A stretch of 64,000 nucleotides of DNA, from assembly GCF_000759835.1 (NCBI RefSeq), contig NZ_BBNB01000018.1, forward strand, positions 1 through 64,000. The letters are read 5' to 3'. The position numbers and the translations under genes were made by a program. Below, one piece after another: positions 44,125-54,757 of the stretch. The notes under the pieces were generated by a model. The model made no database searches. It was not told the origin of the DNA and saw only the letters and a program-made list of their open reading frames with translations. The DNA is from Citrobacter sedlakii NBRC 105722 (GTDB lineage Bacteria > Pseudomonadota > Gammaproteobacteria > Enterobacterales > Enterobacteriaceae). Within the stretch, counting starts at the first letter, position 1. Every line of letters begins with the position of its first letter.

Positions 44125-45309
44125 ATGACGGAACAAGAAAAATCCTCCGCCGTGGTTGAAGAAACCAGGGAGGCCGTGGACACCACGCCACAGCCAGTAA
44201 AAGCTGAAAAAAAGAGTAACAACAGCACCGCGCTGGTCCTGAGCGCAGTGGCTATCGCGATTGCGCTGGCGGCGGGCGTTGGGCTTTATGGCTGGGGAAA
44301 ACAACAGGCAACCACCCAAAGCGCCGCGAACGATGCGCTGGTTAATCAACTGACCGCGCTGCAAAAGGCGCAGGAAAGCCAGAAAGCGGAGCTGGAAGGC
44401 ATTATCAAACAGCAGGCGACACAGCTTGAGCAGGCCAATCGCCAGCAAGCCGAACTGTCCAGGCAACTGGATGAAGTGCAGCAAAAAGTCGCCACCATTT
44501 CCGGTAGCGATGCAAAAACCTGGCTGCTGGCGCAGGCGGATTTCCTCGTCAAGCTGGCAGGGCGTAAGCTGTGGAGCGATCAGGATGTCACCACGGCGGC
44601 GGCATTGCTGAAAAGCGCCGACGCCAGCCTGGCGGACATGAACGATCCAAGCCTGATCGCTGCTCGTCGGGCGATTACCGACGATATTGCCAGCCTCTCC
44701 GCGGTTTCCCAGGTGGATTACGACGGCATTATCCTGAAGGTCAATCAGCTGTCTAATCAGATCGATAACCTGCGTCTGGCCGATAACGACAATGACGGTT
44801 CGCCGATGGATGCAGACAGCCCTGAGCTTTCCAGTTCGATCAGTGAATGGCGCATTAATCTGCAAAAAAGCTGGCAGAACTTTATGGACAGCTTTATTAC
44901 CGTTCGTCGTCGCGACGACACCGCCGTGCCGCTACTGGCGCCGAATCAGGATGTCTATCTGCGGGAGAACATTCGCTCTCGTCTGTTAGTCGCCGCGCAG
45001 GCAGTGCCGCGTCATCAGGAAGAAACCTACCGCCAGGCGCTGGATAATGTCTCAACCTGGGTACGCGCTTACTACGATACTGACGACGCCACCACCAAAG
45101 CCTTCCTCGAAGAAGTGGATAAGCTCAGCCAGCAGAACATCACGATGGACGTGCCGGAAACGCTGCAAAGCCAGGCCATTCTTGAAAAATTAATGCAGAC
45201 CCGTGTGCGTAACCTACTGGCGCAACCAACCGCGACAACAACGGAAGCCGCGCCTGCACCTGCCGCACCGCAGGCTGAAGCCCCGGCAGCCGCGCCGCAA
45301 GGAGAATAA
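44125..45309 (+). CDS. hemX: HemX membrane protein
   Basis: HemX has 394 residues with one membrane helix (about 37-56), a coiled coil (about 70-120) and a periplasmic domain. It was once called a uroporphyrin-III methyltransferase, but no SAM motif is visible and its role is unsettled. The C-terminus is rich in Ala, Pro and Glu. It lies 21 bases after hemD and overlaps hemY. Confidence 0.94.
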   Translation: MTEQEKSSAVVEETREAVDTTPQPVKAEKKSNNSTALVLSAVAIAIALAAGVGLYGWGKQQATTQSAANDALVNQLTALQKAQESQKAELEGIIKQQATQLEQANRQQAELSRQLDEVQQKVATISGSDAKTWLLAQADFLVKLAGRKLWSDQDVTTAAALLKSADASLADMNDPSLIAARRAITDDIASLSAVSQVDYDGIILKVNQLSNQIDNLRLADNDNDGSPMDADSPELSSSISEWRINLQKSWQNFMDSFITVRRRDDTAVPLLAPNQDVYLRENIRSRLLVAAQAVPRHQEETYRQALDNVSTWVRAYYDTDDATTKAFLEEVDKLSQQNITMDVPETLQSQAILEKLMQTRVRNLLAQPTATTTEAAPAPAAPQAEAPAAAPQGE

Positions 45310-45311
45310 TG

Positions 45312-46508
45312 ATGCTGAAAGTATTATTGCTCTTTGTGCTGTTGATAGCCGGGATCGTGGTGGGGCCGATGATCGCCGGCCACCAGGGCTACGTGCTTAT
45401 CCAGACCGATACATATAACATCGAAACCAGCGTCACCGGGCTGGTCATCATCCTGATCCTTGCGATGGTGGTGCTGTTTGCCATCGAATGGGTGCTGCGC
45501 CGAATCCTTCGTACCGGCGCCCATACGCGCGGCTGGTTCGTTGGCCGTAAGCGTCGTCGCGCGCGTAAGCAAACGGAACAGGCGCTGCTGAAGCTGGCGG
45601 AAGGCGACTACCAACAGGTTGAAAAGCTGATGGCGAAAAACGCCGACCATGCCGAACAACCGGTCGTAAACTATCTGCTGGCGGCGGAAGCGGCGCAACA
45701 GCGCGGTGATGAAGCGCGCGCTAATCAGCATCTGGAACGCGCGGCGGAACTGGCAGGTAACGACACCATTCCGGTGGAGATTGCCCGCGTACGCCTGCAG
45801 CTGGCGCGTAATGAGAACCATGCGGCGCGTCACGGCGTTGATAAACTGCTGGAAGTCACGCCACGTCATCCGGAAGTACTGCGTCTGGCGGAACAAGCCT
45901 ACATCCGCACCGGCGCGTGGAGTTCGCTGCTGGATATTATCCCGTCAATGGCGAAAGCCAACGTCGGCGACGAAGAACATCGCGCCGCGCTGGAGCAGCA
46001 GGCGTGGATTGGTTTGATGGATCAGGCGCGAGCCGATCAGGGCAGCGAAGGGTTACGTGAATGGTGGAAACACCAGAGCCGTAAAACACGCCATCAGGTC
46101 GCCCTGCAGGTGGCAATGGCTGAACACCTGATCGAGTGTGACGATCACGATATGGCGCAGCAGATTATCATCGACGGCCTGAAGCGCCAGTATGACGATC
46201 GTCTGGTGCTGCCAATCCCTCGTCTGAAAACCAACAACCCGGAACAGCTGGAGAAAGTGCTGCGTCAGCAGATCAAGACCGTGGGCGATCGTCCGCTGTT
46301 GTGGAGTACGCTGGGGCAATCGCTGATGAAGCACGGTGAATGGCAGGAAGCGACTATCGCCTTCCGCGCCGCGCTTAAGCAGCGTCCGGACGCGTATGAT
46401 TACGCCTGGCTTGCCGACGCGCTGGACCGTCTGCATCAGCCGGAAGAAGCGGCCACCATGCGCCGCGACGGCCTGATGCTGACCTTGCAGAACAATCCCC
46501 CGCAGTAA
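45312..46508 (+). CDS. hemY: HemY TPR membrane protein
   Basis: HemY has two N-terminal membrane helices (about 1-20 and 40-60) and TPR-like repeats. It is not the Bacillus protoporphyrinogen oxidase of the same name; its role in haem metabolism is indirect. The second of two adjacent ATG codons gives 398 residues as in E. coli and a better distance from GGAG; the first overlaps the hemX stop. It ends the hemCDXY operon. Confidence 0.94.
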   Translation: MLKVLLLFVLLIAGIVVGPMIAGHQGYVLIQTDTYNIETSVTGLVIILILAMVVLFAIEWVLRRILRTGAHTRGWFVGRKRRRARKQTEQALLKLAEGDYQQVEKLMAKNADHAEQPVVNYLLAAEAAQQRGDEARANQHLERAAELAGNDTIPVEIARVRLQLARNENHAARHGVDKLLEVTPRHPEVLRLAEQAYIRTGAWSSLLDIIPSMAKANVGDEEHRAALEQQAWIGLMDQARADQGSEGLREWWKHQSRKTRHQVALQVAMAEHLIECDDHDMAQQIIIDGLKRQYDDRLVLPIPRLKTNNPEQLEKVLRQQIKTVGDRPLLWSTLGQSLMKHGEWQEATIAFRAALKQRPDAYDYAWLADALDRLHQPEEAATMRRDGLMLTLQNNPPQ

Positions 46509-46520
46509 TACCTCTCTCAC

Positions 46521-46546
46521 GCCCGGTGACGCTTCGCTTACCGGGC
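46521..46546. repeat. REP-like palindrome after hemY
   Basis: GCCCGGTGACGC and GCTTACCGGGC form an imperfect palindrome across a short loop, 13 bases after the hemY stop codon. It separates hemY from the converging glmZ RNA. Confidence 0.65.
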
Positions 46547-46572
46547 CTGCAATGCCCGTACGCTAATCACAT

Positions 46573-46780
46573 AAAAAAACGCCTGCTCTTTTAGGGAGCA
46601 GGCGTCAAAACAGGTCTGTATGACAACATAAAGGGGTGCTTCACTCAACGTTATGTCCATGGTGTTTGATGAGGCCGAAGCGACATCTGTCAGTGGACGA
46701 TAAGCACCGTAAACGGCTCTGCATCATTCCTGAGTTTATGAGGCACTATGGCGAGCATAAGAGATGGAATGAGCATCTAC
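46573..46780 (-). ncRNA. glmZ: Small regulatory RNA GlmZ
   Basis: The minus strand from 46780 starts GTAGATGCTCATTCCATCTC and continues with the blocks CATAAACTC, GCCGTTTACGGTGCTTATCG and GTTGAGTGAAGCACCC, all closely matching E. coli GlmZ. It ends in a strong terminator (GCCTGCTC ... GAGCAGGC and seven T). At about 208 nt it has the usual length. GlmZ with Hfq base-pairs with glmS mRNA to raise glucosamine-6-phosphate synthase; RapZ and RNase E inactivate it, and GlmY protects it. In E. coli it lies between hemY and aslA; here aslA is missing. Confidence 0.93.
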
Positions 46781-46791
46781 GCGTATATTAT

Positions 46792-46807
46792 TGCACATTG
46801 CATGCCA
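46792..46807 (-). promoter_or_regulatory. Sigma54 promoter of glmZ, overlapping a sigma70 element
   Basis: On the minus strand TGGCATGCAATGTGCA has GG and GC dinucleotides spaced as in -24/-12 promoters, with the -12 position 12-13 bases before the GlmZ 5' end. TAATAT immediately downstream (about 46784-46789) can serve as a sigma70 -10. Overlapping promoters of this kind are described for glmZ in several Enterobacteriaceae. Confidence 0.7.
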
Positions 46808-46911
46808 GAATTGCACCGCCAAAAATAGGGATTAAGACTTTTTACCAGGCCTGTAATGGCGCGCGATGGCGACTGTTAACGGCGGGATCGTCTGCGCTAT
46901 CGCGCACAGAT

Positions 46912-46929
46912 TGTCGCCAGGCAGAGACA
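46912..46929. promoter_or_regulatory. GlrR-type activator site 1 for glmZ
   Basis: TGTC-N10-GACA, the GlrR (QseF) consensus, lies about 130 bases upstream of the glmZ start. This response regulator activates sigma54-dependent glmY and glmZ. Confidence 0.65.
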
Positions 46930-46974
46930 TCTATCAGGCTATTAAAGTAAATAGTTTATTTTCAAAGGATTATC

Positions 46975-46992
46975 TGTCACTGATTGACGACA
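46975..46992. promoter_or_regulatory. GlrR-type activator site 2 for glmZ
   Basis: A second exact TGTC-N10-GACA lies 63 bases further upstream. Two to three such sites are normal at GlrR-controlled promoters. Confidence 0.65.
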
Positions 46993-47016
46993 ATAAACAT
47001 GCGGGATGTCGTCTGG

Positions 47017-47031
47017 CGACAACAGCAGGCG
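47017..47031. promoter_or_regulatory. Possible third GlrR half-site pair
   Basis: TGTC and GACA occur here with a 7-base spacer, not the consensus 10. It may be a degenerate third site or chance. Confidence 0.3.
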
Positions 47032-47046
47032 GTGAAGCGCAGAAAA

Positions 47047-47071
47047 CAAAAAACCCCGCCGAAGCGGGGTT
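47047..47071 (-). terminator. Rho-independent terminator of the tRNA operon
   Basis: On the minus strand ACCCCGC pairs with GCGGGGT across a four-base loop, followed by a T-rich run. It begins 7 bases after the proM CCA end. Confidence 0.88.
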
Positions 47072-47077
47072 CAAAAT

Positions 47078-47154
47078 TGGTCGGCGAGAGAGGATTCGAA
47101 CCTCCGACCCACTGGTCCCAAACCAGTTGCGCTACCAAGCTGCGCTACTCGCCG
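47078..47154 (-). tRNA. proM: tRNA-Pro (anticodon TGG)
   Basis: The 77-base minus-strand sequence starts CGGCGAGTAGCGCAGC and ends TCTCGCCGACCA with an encoded CCA. The anticodon loop TTTGGGA gives TGG. It is the last of four tRNA genes in one transcript. Confidence 0.97.
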
Positions 47155-47196
47155 ATGTACTGCTTTTTTGAATTTTTAGTTCAATTCATTAAGTCG

Positions 47197-47283
47197 TGGT
47201 GCGAGGGGGGGGACTTGAACCCCCACGTCCGTAAGGACACTAACACCTGAAGCTAGCGCGTCTACCAATTCCGCCACCTTCGC
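47197..47283 (-). tRNA. leuT: tRNA-Leu (anticodon CAG)
   Basis: The 87-base gene starts GCGAAGGTGGCGGAATTGG and ends CCCTCGCACCA. It has a long variable arm, as expected for tRNA-Leu, and anticodon CAG in CTTCAGGTG. Confidence 0.97.
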
Positions 47284-47302
47284 ATTTCACAACTTTTAAT
47301 AA

Positions 47303-47379
47303 TGGGGTGGCTAATGGGATTCGAACCCACGACAACTGGAATCACAATCCAGGGCTCTACCAACTGAGCTATAGCCACC
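47303..47379 (-). tRNA. hisR: tRNA-His (anticodon GTG)
   Basis: The 77-base gene includes the extra G at position -1 that pairs with C73, as in other tRNA-His. It starts GGTGGCTATAGC, has anticodon GTG in ATTGTGATT and encodes CCA. Confidence 0.97.
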
Positions 47380-47435
47380 ACTGCAAATCTGTATTACGCG
47401 GTATCGAGACCACCGCAGCTCCAGCACCGGGTGAA

Positions 47436-47512
<77 letters not shown>

Positions 47513-47533
47513 TTAGCGCCGTTGCGGGGGTGG

Positions 47534-47562
47534 ATAATACGGACTTCACACCCCGCTGTCTA
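47534..47562 (-). promoter_or_regulatory. Promoter of the argX tRNA operon
   Basis: TAGACA and TATTAT on the minus strand are separated by 17 bases and followed by a GC-rich discriminator (CCACCCCCGC), the hallmark of stringently controlled stable RNA promoters. It lies 22 bases upstream of argX. Confidence 0.75.
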
Positions 47563-47614
47563 GTGCCTTTTTAAATAAAATGCGCGTTTGGTTACGCTTT
47601 GCGCGTTTTGTCCG

Positions 47615-49000
47615 TTATTCCTGCGTTTTCTGCGCGATACCGTGGCGGTTAAGGCCAAAAACCTTATAAACGAGCGTCACGCCAAGCAAGAACAGAATGC
47701 CGACAAACAGCGACATACGCGTCTCTTCGTTAATGTACATGCCAATCAGCACGCACACCAGGAAAGCCATTGTTATCCAGTTTGCCCACGGGAATAACAT
47801 GGAGCGGAACGGATGCGAAGCGATCGCCTCTTTATGTGCCCGACGAAAACGCAGCTGGCTAATCAGGATCACAAACCATGGCACCATCCCCGGCAGCACG
47901 CTGGCGCTGTAGACATACACAAACACCCGTTGCGGATTAGGAATGATGTAGTTCAGGCAGGAGCCAACCAGCAGAATCAGAATCGACAGCGCCACCCCGG
48001 CTACCGGTACGCCATGACGCGACACTTTCGCCATCGCCGCAGGCAACTGACGGTTCTTTGCCAGCGCGTAAAGCATCCTCCCGCAGCTGTACATTCCGCT
48101 GTTACAGCCAGACAGCGCTGCCGTCAGCACCACAAAATTAATAATACCCGCAGCGGCGGTAATGCCGATTTTGGCAAAGGTCAGCACGAACGGGCTGCCA
48201 TTGCTCCCGATTTCATTCCACGGGAAAATCGTGACGATAACGAAAATCGCGCCCACGTAAAAAATCAGGATTCGCCATAGCACTTTACCGACCGCGCTGC
48301 GCAGAGTAACTTGCGGATTCTTCGCTTCACCGGCGGTAATACCGATGAGCTCCACGCCCTGATACGACGCGACCACAATACATAGCGCGGTAAGGAAGCC
48401 TTTCCAGCCACCGGCAAAAAAGCCGCCGTGCTCAGTCAGGTTACCAAAGCCAATCGCCTGACCGCCGTTGCCAAAGCCGAAGAAAATCACCCCCAGCCCG
48501 ATAACAATCATCACGATAATAGTGGTGACTTTGATCATCGCGAACCAGAACTCGATTTCGCCATACAAACGCACGGCCGCAAGGTTGGCCAGCGCCACCA
48601 GCCCGACGGCGATAAGCGCAGGTATCCACTGCGCCATCTCCGGGAACCAGAACTGCACGTAAACACCAATGGCGGTAATTTCTGAGATCCCCACAGCCAT
48701 CCACATAAACCAGTATGACCAGGCGGTAAGGTAGCCGAAAAACGGGCTCATGTAGCGGTGCGCGTAAACGGCGAACGAACCGGTCACCGGCTCCAGGAAC
48801 AGCATCTCGCCCATTGAGCGCATAATGAAAAAGACGAACAGGCCGGCGATGATATACGCTAATAAAACCGACGGTCCCGCCCATTTCAGCGTGCTGGCGG
48901 CCCCCATGAACAGACCAACGCCAATGGTGCCCCCGAGGGCAATTAATTCGATATGACGAGCCTCCAGCCCACGCTGTAGCTCTGCTTTATTCTCTGCCAT
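47615..49000 (-). CDS. yifK: Amino acid permease YifK (ThrP, threonine/serine)
   Basis: YifK is a 12-helix APC-superfamily (AAT family) inner membrane symporter that in E. coli takes up threonine and serine with protons. It has 461 residues, as in E. coli. The N-terminal [20 protein letters not shown] (about 6-25) is the AAT signature. It lies between the wec operon and the tRNA operon on the same strand. In E. coli and Salmonella it is regulated by Lrp and the small RNA GcvB; I see no certain site here. Confidence 0.95.
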   Translation of the reverse strand: MAENKAELQRGLEARHIELIALGGTIGVGLFMGAASTLKWAGPSVLLAYIIAGLFVFFIMRSMGEMLFLEPVTGSFAVYAHRYMSPFFGYLTAWSYWFMWMAVGISEITAIGVYVQFWFPEMAQWIPALIAVGLVALANLAAVRLYGEIEFWFAMIKVTTIIVMIVIGLGVIFFGFGNGGQAIGFGNLTEHGGFFAGGWKGFLTALCIVVASYQGVELIGITAGEAKNPQVTLRSAVGKVLWRILIFYVGAIFVIVTIFPWNEIGSNGSPFVLTFAKIGITAAAGIINFVVLTAALSGCNSGMYSCGRMLYALAKNRQLPAAMAKVSRHGVPVAGVALSILILLVGSCLNYIIPNPQRVFVYVYSASVLPGMVPWFVILISQLRFRRAHKEAIASHPFRSMLFPWANWITMAFLVCVLIGMYINEETRMSLFVGILFLLGVTLVYKVFGLNRHGIAQKTQE

Positions 49001-49155
49001 ACATCCTCTTGTCGTGTTTGCTTACCATCCGGCTTTACCGGTTATTGTTATGGGTACATCGATGGGGGCGCATGGTTTCGCAAATTTGGCAAAATGGCAA
49101 ATGAAGCATTAAAAAAATGCATGATTTGTGTAAAAAAGGAACGGATGCAGGGATG

Positions 49156-49186
49156 AAAGGCAGCGTTGTCAGCAGAATACGCTGCC
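49156..49186 (-). terminator. Possible terminator of the wec operon
   Basis: On the minus strand GGCAGCG pairs with CGCTGCC across a 14-base loop, followed by only TTTC. It lies 17 bases after the wecG stop codon. The weak T-run makes it uncertain. Confidence 0.45.
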
Positions 49187-49202
49187 TGCAAGGAAAGGGA
49201 GA

Positions 49203-49943
49203 TCAGAGATCGCCGGTATAGTGCCAGCGCAGATAGCGCAACAAGCGAAGCTGACGGGTAATGCGGCTCGGTTGAGACAGCAGACGATAAAGCCACTCCA
49301 GCCCCAGGTTTTGCCACACTTTCGGCGCGCGCTTGACGTGCCCGGTAAACACGTCGTAGGTCCCGCCCACCCCCATATACAGGGCTTGAGGATGCACCTG
49401 ACGGCAGTCACGCATGAAGATTTCCTGTTTCGGCGATCCCATCGCCACGGTGACGATCTGCGCACCGCTGGCGTGAATACGCGCAAACAGCGCCTGCCGC
49501 TGCTCTGGGGTAAAATAACCGTCCTGGCGACCCACAACATTAACGTTCCACTGCGCGCGCAGTTTCGCTTCGGTTTGCGCTAACACGTCAGCCTTTCCAC
49601 CCACCAGAAATACTGGCGTACCTTCCTGCCCAGCGCGCGCCATCAATTCTTCCCACAGATCGGCTCCCGCTACGCGTGACACCTCCGCTTCCGGAAATTT
49701 TTTGCGAATCGAGCGCACAACGCTGATCCCATCGGCATATTTGTATTCTGCCGCGTTAATCAACGCCCTGACTTCAGGATTATCTTCCGCCGTCAGCACT
49801 TTTTCGGCGTTGATCGCCACCAGGGTGCCCTGCTTCAACTTACCGCCAGCATAAAGGTAATCCAGCGCATGTTGCATGTTGCGCCAGCCTATTAGCTGAA
49901 GCCCGCGCAGCGCATAGAGCGGCGCCGTTGTTTTCTCAGTCAT
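49203..49943 (-). CDS. wecG: UDP-ManNAcA transferase WecG (ECA lipid II)
   Basis: WecG adds N-acetyl-D-mannosaminuronic acid to GlcNAc-PP-undecaprenol, forming ECA lipid II. It is a 246-residue GT26 (TagA/WecG) glycosyltransferase. Family motifs [14 protein letters not shown] (about 69-82), [14 protein letters not shown] (about 163-176) and [17 protein letters not shown] (about 192-208) are clear. It is the last gene of the wec operon, 2 bases after wzyE. Confidence 0.96.
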   Translation of the reverse strand: MTEKTTAPLYALRGLQLIGWRNMQHALDYLYAGGKLKQGTLVAINAEKVLTAEDNPEVRALINAAEYKYADGISVVRSIRKKFPEAEVSRVAGADLWEELMARAGQEGTPVFLVGGKADVLAQTEAKLRAQWNVNVVGRQDGYFTPEQRQALFARIHASGAQIVTVAMGSPKQEIFMRDCRQVHPQALYMGVGGTYDVFTGHVKRAPKVWQNLGLEWLYRLLSQPSRITRQLRLLRYLRWHYTGDL

Positions 49944-49945
49944 TG

Positions 49946-51298
49946 CTATCCTTCAACCTGTTTTCGCGGCAGGGTTTTTATACGTTTATGGATCAGTCCG
50001 GCGCTGTCGAACAGCCAGAACAGGAGTTTAGCGATCAGCAGACTGGCGCCAAAAACCACCATGAAAAACACCACGCGAGAGACAAACGAGTCCAGCCCCT
50101 CACGCGCCAGCACGATCATGTTGAATATCGCGCCAAAGCAGAAACTGTGCAGAATGGCCGCCTTATAGCGATTCGTCTCGCGGTTACCCAACTCATACAG
50201 CCAGTCAAACCATTTGATGATCAGGCCCACCACGATCGCCCCCAGCGGGATAAACAGCGCGCCGCCCATCACCACCAGCGAACCAATTAACGTTGGAGAG
50301 ATTGCCAATCCGGAGTGGTTGTTCAGCACTTCCCAGGTAAAATAGTTAGCGGCGTTCAGCACCATGCCGGGACGCCCTGGCCACAGCCAGGAAGGGATGA
50401 ACACGTAAAAGTCGCGGACAATGGGCGCCAGCCCCTGAAATTCGATTTTGTCGTAATTTTGCAGCAGCAGCGCCAGGTTTTCCCACGGTGAAAAGGTGTC
50501 GCGGGTCAGATAAAGGAAAGTGTAAAACGCCTCATCACCGCTGACGTTCAGCCCATAGCGTTTTAGCGCCAGCCAGAACATGCCGACAATCCCCAGCACG
50601 CCCGCCGCCGCCAGCATCCACAGTGAAATCCAGCCGCGAATGATGCCAATAAACAGGAAAATAGCGAAAGCGATGATGATATTGGCGCGGGTGCCGCCAA
50701 CGATCATATAGGTCAGTAGTCCAAACGCGACGGTACTGACCAGAAAGAACAACCAGGCTTTGCTGTCCTGACGCAGGAAATAAACCACCAGCATCGCCGG
50801 AATGAAAAAGTAAAAGAAGCGCTTTAACGCCACGCCGGAAACTTCGCTGGAAAAAATCTGGCTGTAGGAATGCAGACGGAACAACAGGAAACCGTTGTGC
50901 ATAAAGAAAACGCCAACGCTCACCAGCGCGATGCCCATCAGAATCACCCACGTTAAATGGGTTTCCACGCGGTTCATGGTAAACAGCGGTTTGCGCGGTA
51001 CGTCTGATGTCCGCTTACGCAAGCGGGTCTTATAGGTCACATAATAGACCGCATAAAAACAGGCGGCGGACAACAAGGCCTGTAACAAAATTTCCGGCGG
51101 CGCGACGCCCACATCAAAGCGGAACACCAGCACACTGGTCAGTGGAAAACCGAAAAAGAAGGTCAGCAGAAACAGCAGCGAGAAAAAGACGTTGAAGTTA
51201 AAGCGCACGCGGCGAAATTCGAACCAGGTCAACGTGGCAATGAACAACGTCGCCAGTAGCCAGACGGCGAACAGCCCACTGAACTGCATCAGGCTCAT
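49946..51298 (-). CDS. wzyE: ECA polymerase WzyE
   Basis: WzyE joins ECA trisaccharide repeats on the periplasmic face; chain length is set by WzzE. The 450-residue protein is highly hydrophobic with about 11 membrane helices and a long periplasmic loop. Its start overlaps the wecF stop by four bases. Confidence 0.95.
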   Translation of the reverse strand: MSLMQFSGLFAVWLLATLFIATLTWFEFRRVRFNFNVFFSLLFLLTFFFGFPLTSVLVFRFDVGVAPPEILLQALLSAACFYAVYYVTYKTRLRKRTSDVPRKPLFTMNRVETHLTWVILMGIALVSVGVFFMHNGFLLFRLHSYSQIFSSEVSGVALKRFFYFFIPAMLVVYFLRQDSKAWLFFLVSTVAFGLLTYMIVGGTRANIIIAFAIFLFIGIIRGWISLWMLAAAGVLGIVGMFWLALKRYGLNVSGDEAFYTFLYLTRDTFSPWENLALLLQNYDKIEFQGLAPIVRDFYVFIPSWLWPGRPGMVLNAANYFTWEVLNNHSGLAISPTLIGSLVVMGGALFIPLGAIVVGLIIKWFDWLYELGNRETNRYKAAILHSFCFGAIFNMIVLAREGLDSFVSRVVFFMVVFGASLLIAKLLFWLFDSAGLIHKRIKTLPRKQVEG

Positions 51299-52374
51299 AC
51301 GGCCTCCCCTGCGGCGATTCTGATCGCCTTGTGCCAGGGTTGCAGGTAGTTCGGGCTAAAGAAAGTGATCGCGTTTTTATCAACCGATGCCAGCTGGCGC
51401 TGCGCTTCTCGCACCACCTGTTCATTCAGCGCATCGCTGGTAAACAGTACCGGCAGTTGCTGTTCCACCATATCCTGCCAGAACGGGTTTTCGCGGTTCA
51501 GCACGCACGGCACCCCGGCCTGGATAAGCAGGCACAGCGTACCAATCCCCTGCTGACGGGCAAAAATAAAGTAGCCGAGGTCGCACTGGCGAAGCAGCGT
51601 CAGATAGGCGTCGAATGCCAGTTTTTCCTCAAGCACCTGCAAATTTTCCGCGCGGAACAGCGCCAGACCGGCCTGTTTCACTTCAGCAATATAGGCGTCG
51701 TTATTGGCCGGATACCCCATCGGGACGATGACGTTGACCGTATCGCCAAACTGCTGATGCACCGCTTTCAGCGCGGCAATATGCTCGTTGCTGCGATCGC
51801 CGGAATTCCCCACCAGAACGGTCATTTTCCCGCTACGCTGCCGATCGTTCGCCATATTATTTAGCGCGGGATCCATTCGCGTCGGGAAATACAGCAGTTC
51901 ACCAGGAACGCGTGGATGCAGCCCGGCGAAATAGCGCAGATCGCCACGGGTAGCAAATACGCCGCCAACGCGGTTCTGCGCCAGACGGCGAACTGGATAG
52001 AACAGCTTAAATTTCAGACCGCCGGACACTTCGTACAGATCCGCTCCCCAGATATGCCAGTAAAACTGACCGGGCTTAATGCCGCCGCTGAGCAGCGCCA
52101 GCCATAGCGCGGTATTGAACTGCCCGTGAAAAAAGAACCGCTGCTGGCGGTTCGCTTTGGCTTTCGCGATAACCGCCTCGGCCAGCGATTTTTTACCGTT
52201 GTAAAACGAAAGGGAGAGCGACGGACAACTTTCCGTCAGTCCGGTGTCCTGACCGGCAACCATAAAGAGACGGGCATGCTCGCTGGTTTGCGCCAGCGCG
52301 TCGTTAAAAAACCGCAGCACGGTTTGATTATGGTGAGGGATATCCGATCCCAGTACGTGAATCAGTACAGTCAT
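51295..52374 (-). CDS. wecF: Fuc4NAc transferase WecF (ECA lipid III)
   Basis: WecF transfers 4-acetamido-4,6-dideoxy-D-galactose from dTDP-Fuc4NAc to lipid II, completing the trisaccharide. It has 359 residues (GT56), as in E. coli; the N-terminal [20 protein letters not shown] and [18 protein letters not shown] segments are typical. Its donor depends on dTDP-4-keto-6-deoxyglucose, whose two making genes are not in this operon. It overlaps wzxE and wzyE by four bases each. Confidence 0.95.
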   Translation of the reverse strand: MTVLIHVLGSDIPHHNQTVLRFFNDALAQTSEHARLFMVAGQDTGLTESCPSLSLSFYNGKKSLAEAVIAKAKANRQQRFFFHGQFNTALWLALLSGGIKPGQFYWHIWGADLYEVSGGLKFKLFYPVRRLAQNRVGGVFATRGDLRYFAGLHPRVPGELLYFPTRMDPALNNMANDRQRSGKMTVLVGNSGDRSNEHIAALKAVHQQFGDTVNVIVPMGYPANNDAYIAEVKQAGLALFRAENLQVLEEKLAFDAYLTLLRQCDLGYFIFARQQGIGTLCLLIQAGVPCVLNRENPFWQDMVEQQLPVLFTSDALNEQVVREAQRQLASVDKNAITFFSPNYLQPWHKAIRIAAGEAV

Positions 52375-53621
52375 GCCCGCCTACGCCAGAGTAAAAATAC
52401 GCCACAACAGAGTGAAAAATAGACGACATAGGTGGCCATATACGCCTGCGCCGCACCCAGCGCGCCGTGCGTCGGGATCAGCCAGTGCGCAAATGCCGTC
52501 AGTAAAATGAACTGGCTGATTTCAGCCAGTATGTAAAACCGCAGCGACGCTTTCGCGATCACCAAATAGCCAAATACATATGCGCCGACTTTCAGCACAT
52601 CCCCGACCAGTTGCCAGGCAAACAGATCGCGCATGGCGCTGAACTTGTCAGAGAAAAGCAGCCAGATAGCAACATCGCGCAGCAACCAGACGGTAAAACT
52701 TGCCGCCGCCACCGCTGGCAGCACAAACTTCAGCGACCTGATCACTTCCCGCGTAATATCGCGTTTCTCGGTCAGTCGCGACAGCGTGGGCAGCAGCCAG
52801 ACGCTGAACGAGGCGGTAATAAATTGTAGATAAGCGTCGGAAATGCTGCTCACGCCCTGCCAGATGCCAACGTCATTCCAACTGTAGTGCGCCGCCAGCA
52901 GGTTTCGCATCATGACATAAGCCACCGGCAGCGTGACGGAAGTGATTAGCGCCATCAGGGTGAATTTGCTGAGCTGACCCGCCAGTCCGTTATCCCAGGA
53001 CGGCTTCAGGTAGCGCAGCGGGATCGTCCCCCGCTTCATCAGTATCACAGCCGCCGGAATGACCACCAGCGCGGGCACCAGCGCCAGGCCAAGCAGCGCG
53101 CCTTCATAACCGCCTACCCGGTAGCAGCCGTAATAGGCGACGACCCCCACCAGGCTGCCGACAATCAATGACAGCGCGTTTCCGGCTGCATCACGAAAGC
53201 CCTTCATCAGCGCCAGCAGCAGGTTAGCCCAGGCGATACCCATCTGCACCAGCGCCACTAAACGTACCAGGCCCTGATACTGAGTATGACCGAAAAACCC
53301 CTGACTTATCGGCGCAGCCGCCACCAGGAACACCAGCGCCAGCAGCATGGAAAATCCGAGCACCATCGCTGAAGAGGTACCGACGACTTTTCGCAACTGC
53401 GCCGGGTTGTCGTGCGTCTGCGCAACGTATTTAGTGACGCCGTTGAAAATCCCGGCGCCCGCCAGCACGCCGAGTACGGTGACCATCTGGCGGAAGTTTC
53501 CCGCCTGCCCGACGCCCGCCGGGCCGAATGTCACCGCCAACAGTTTAACGACCAGTAACCCGGCGCCAATTTTGACCAGCGTACTGGCCGCCGTCCACAG
53601 GGACGCTTTCGCAAGCGACAT
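52371..53621 (-). CDS. wzxE: Lipid III flippase WzxE
   Basis: WzxE moves ECA lipid III across the inner membrane. It is a MOP-superfamily transporter of 416 residues with 12 predicted helices. The N-terminal [20 protein letters not shown] (about 6-25) is typical. It follows wecE by one base and overlaps wecF. Confidence 0.95.
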   Translation of the reverse strand: MSLAKASLWTAASTLVKIGAGLLVVKLLAVTFGPAGVGQAGNFRQMVTVLGVLAGAGIFNGVTKYVAQTHDNPAQLRKVVGTSSAMVLGFSMLLALVFLVAAAPISQGFFGHTQYQGLVRLVALVQMGIAWANLLLALMKGFRDAAGNALSLIVGSLVGVVAYYGCYRVGGYEGALLGLALVPALVVIPAAVILMKRGTIPLRYLKPSWDNGLAGQLSKFTLMALITSVTLPVAYVMMRNLLAAHYSWNDVGIWQGVSSISDAYLQFITASFSVWLLPTLSRLTEKRDITREVIRSLKFVLPAVAAASFTVWLLRDVAIWLLFSDKFSAMRDLFAWQLVGDVLKVGAYVFGYLVIAKASLRFYILAEISQFILLTAFAHWLIPTHGALGAAQAYMATYVVYFSLCCGVFLLWRRRA

Positions 53622-53622
53622 A

Positions 53623-54753
53623 TCAGGCGAAATAATTCAGCAATGTGGTAATCACCGTGCGTTGATTCACTGCCGACAGGTTATAGAACAGCGGCAGGCG
53701 CAGCAGGCGTTCACTCTCTTTGGTGGTATAGCGATCTTCGCCGTGGAATTCACCAAACTTCTCCCCTGCCGGGCAATCGTGCAGCGGGATATAGTGAAAC
53801 ACCGCCATGATTTCCGCTTCTTTGAGGAAGTTGATCAGCGCGCTCCGGTCATCAATATTACGCAGCTTGATATAGAACATATGAGCGTTCTGTTTGCAGT
53901 CGCCCGGAATGGACGGCAGTTCAATACGCCCGGCACGCGCCAGGGGCTGTAGCGCGTCATAATAGGTTTGCCACAACGCCAGACGCTGTTGGTTAATGCG
54001 ATCTGCGGCTTCCAGTTGCGCCCACAGATAAGCGGCCTGGAGATCGGACATCAGATAGCTGGAGCCGATATCGCGCCAGGTATATTTATCCACCTGACCG
54101 CGGAAAAACTGGCTGCGGTTAGTACCCTTTTCACGGATGATCTCCGCGCGTTCGATCAGTTTGCGATCGTTAATCAGCGTCGCGCCGCCTTCGCCGCCCG
54201 CGGTGTAATTTTTGGTTTCGTGGAAACTAAAGCAGCCGATGTGACCGATTGTTCCCAACGCGCGGCCTTTGTACGTCGACATCACCCCCTGCGCGGCATC
54301 TTCGACCACATACAGATGATATTTTTCCGCCAGCGCCATGATAGTGTCCATCTCACAGGCCACGCCCGCATAATGAACTGGCACAATCGCCCGGGTTTTA
54401 TCGGTGATCGCCGCTTCAATGCGCGTTTCGTCGATGTTCATGGTATCCGGGCGGATATCCACAAAGATGATTTTCGCGCCGCGCAGCACGAAGGCATTTG
54501 CCGTCGATACAAAGGTATAGCTCGGCATGATCACTTCATCGCCCGGCTGGATATCCAGCAGCAGCGCCGCCATTTCCAGAGAGGCGGTGCAGGACGGCGT
54601 CAGCAATACTTTTGCGCTGCCAAAACGCTGCTCCAGCCACTGCTGACAGCGCCGGGTAAAACCGCCGTCGCCGCACAGTTTGCCGCTGCCCATCGCAGAC
54701 TGCATGTAGTCAAGTTCGCTTCCCACCACCGGCGGTGCGTTAAACGGAATCAT
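53623..54753 (-). CDS. wecE: dTDP-4-amino-4,6-dideoxygalactose transaminase WecE
   Basis: WecE is a PLP aminotransferase that converts dTDP-4-keto-6-deoxy-D-glucose with glutamate to dTDP-4-amino-4,6-dideoxy-D-galactose. The start MIPFNAPPVVG gives 376 residues as in E. coli; the frame is open upstream through wecD but that is not coding. The PLP Lys is in FHETKNYTAGGEGG (about 181). It follows wecD by 4 bases. Its substrate must come from RmlB-type activity elsewhere, since rffG is absent. Confidence 0.96.
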   Translation of the reverse strand: MIPFNAPPVVGSELDYMQSAMGSGKLCGDGGFTRRCQQWLEQRFGSAKVLLTPSCTASLEMAALLLDIQPGDEVIMPSYTFVSTANAFVLRGAKIIFVDIRPDTMNIDETRIEAAITDKTRAIVPVHYAGVACEMDTIMALAEKYHLYVVEDAAQGVMSTYKGRALGTIGHIGCFSFHETKNYTAGGEGGATLINDRKLIERAEIIREKGTNRSQFFRGQVDKYTWRDIGSSYLMSDLQAAYLWAQLEAADRINQQRLALWQTYYDALQPLARAGRIELPSIPGDCKQNAHMFYIKLRNIDDRSALINFLKEAEIMAVFHYIPLHDCPAGEKFGEFHGEDRYTTKESERLLRLPLFYNLSAVNQRTVITTLLNYFA

Positions 54754-54757
54754 GTTG

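Noticed and set aside
46636-46950. 104-codon plus-strand open frame after hemY
   Set aside because: It runs antisense through GlmZ and its control region; no ribosome site or homology is apparent.
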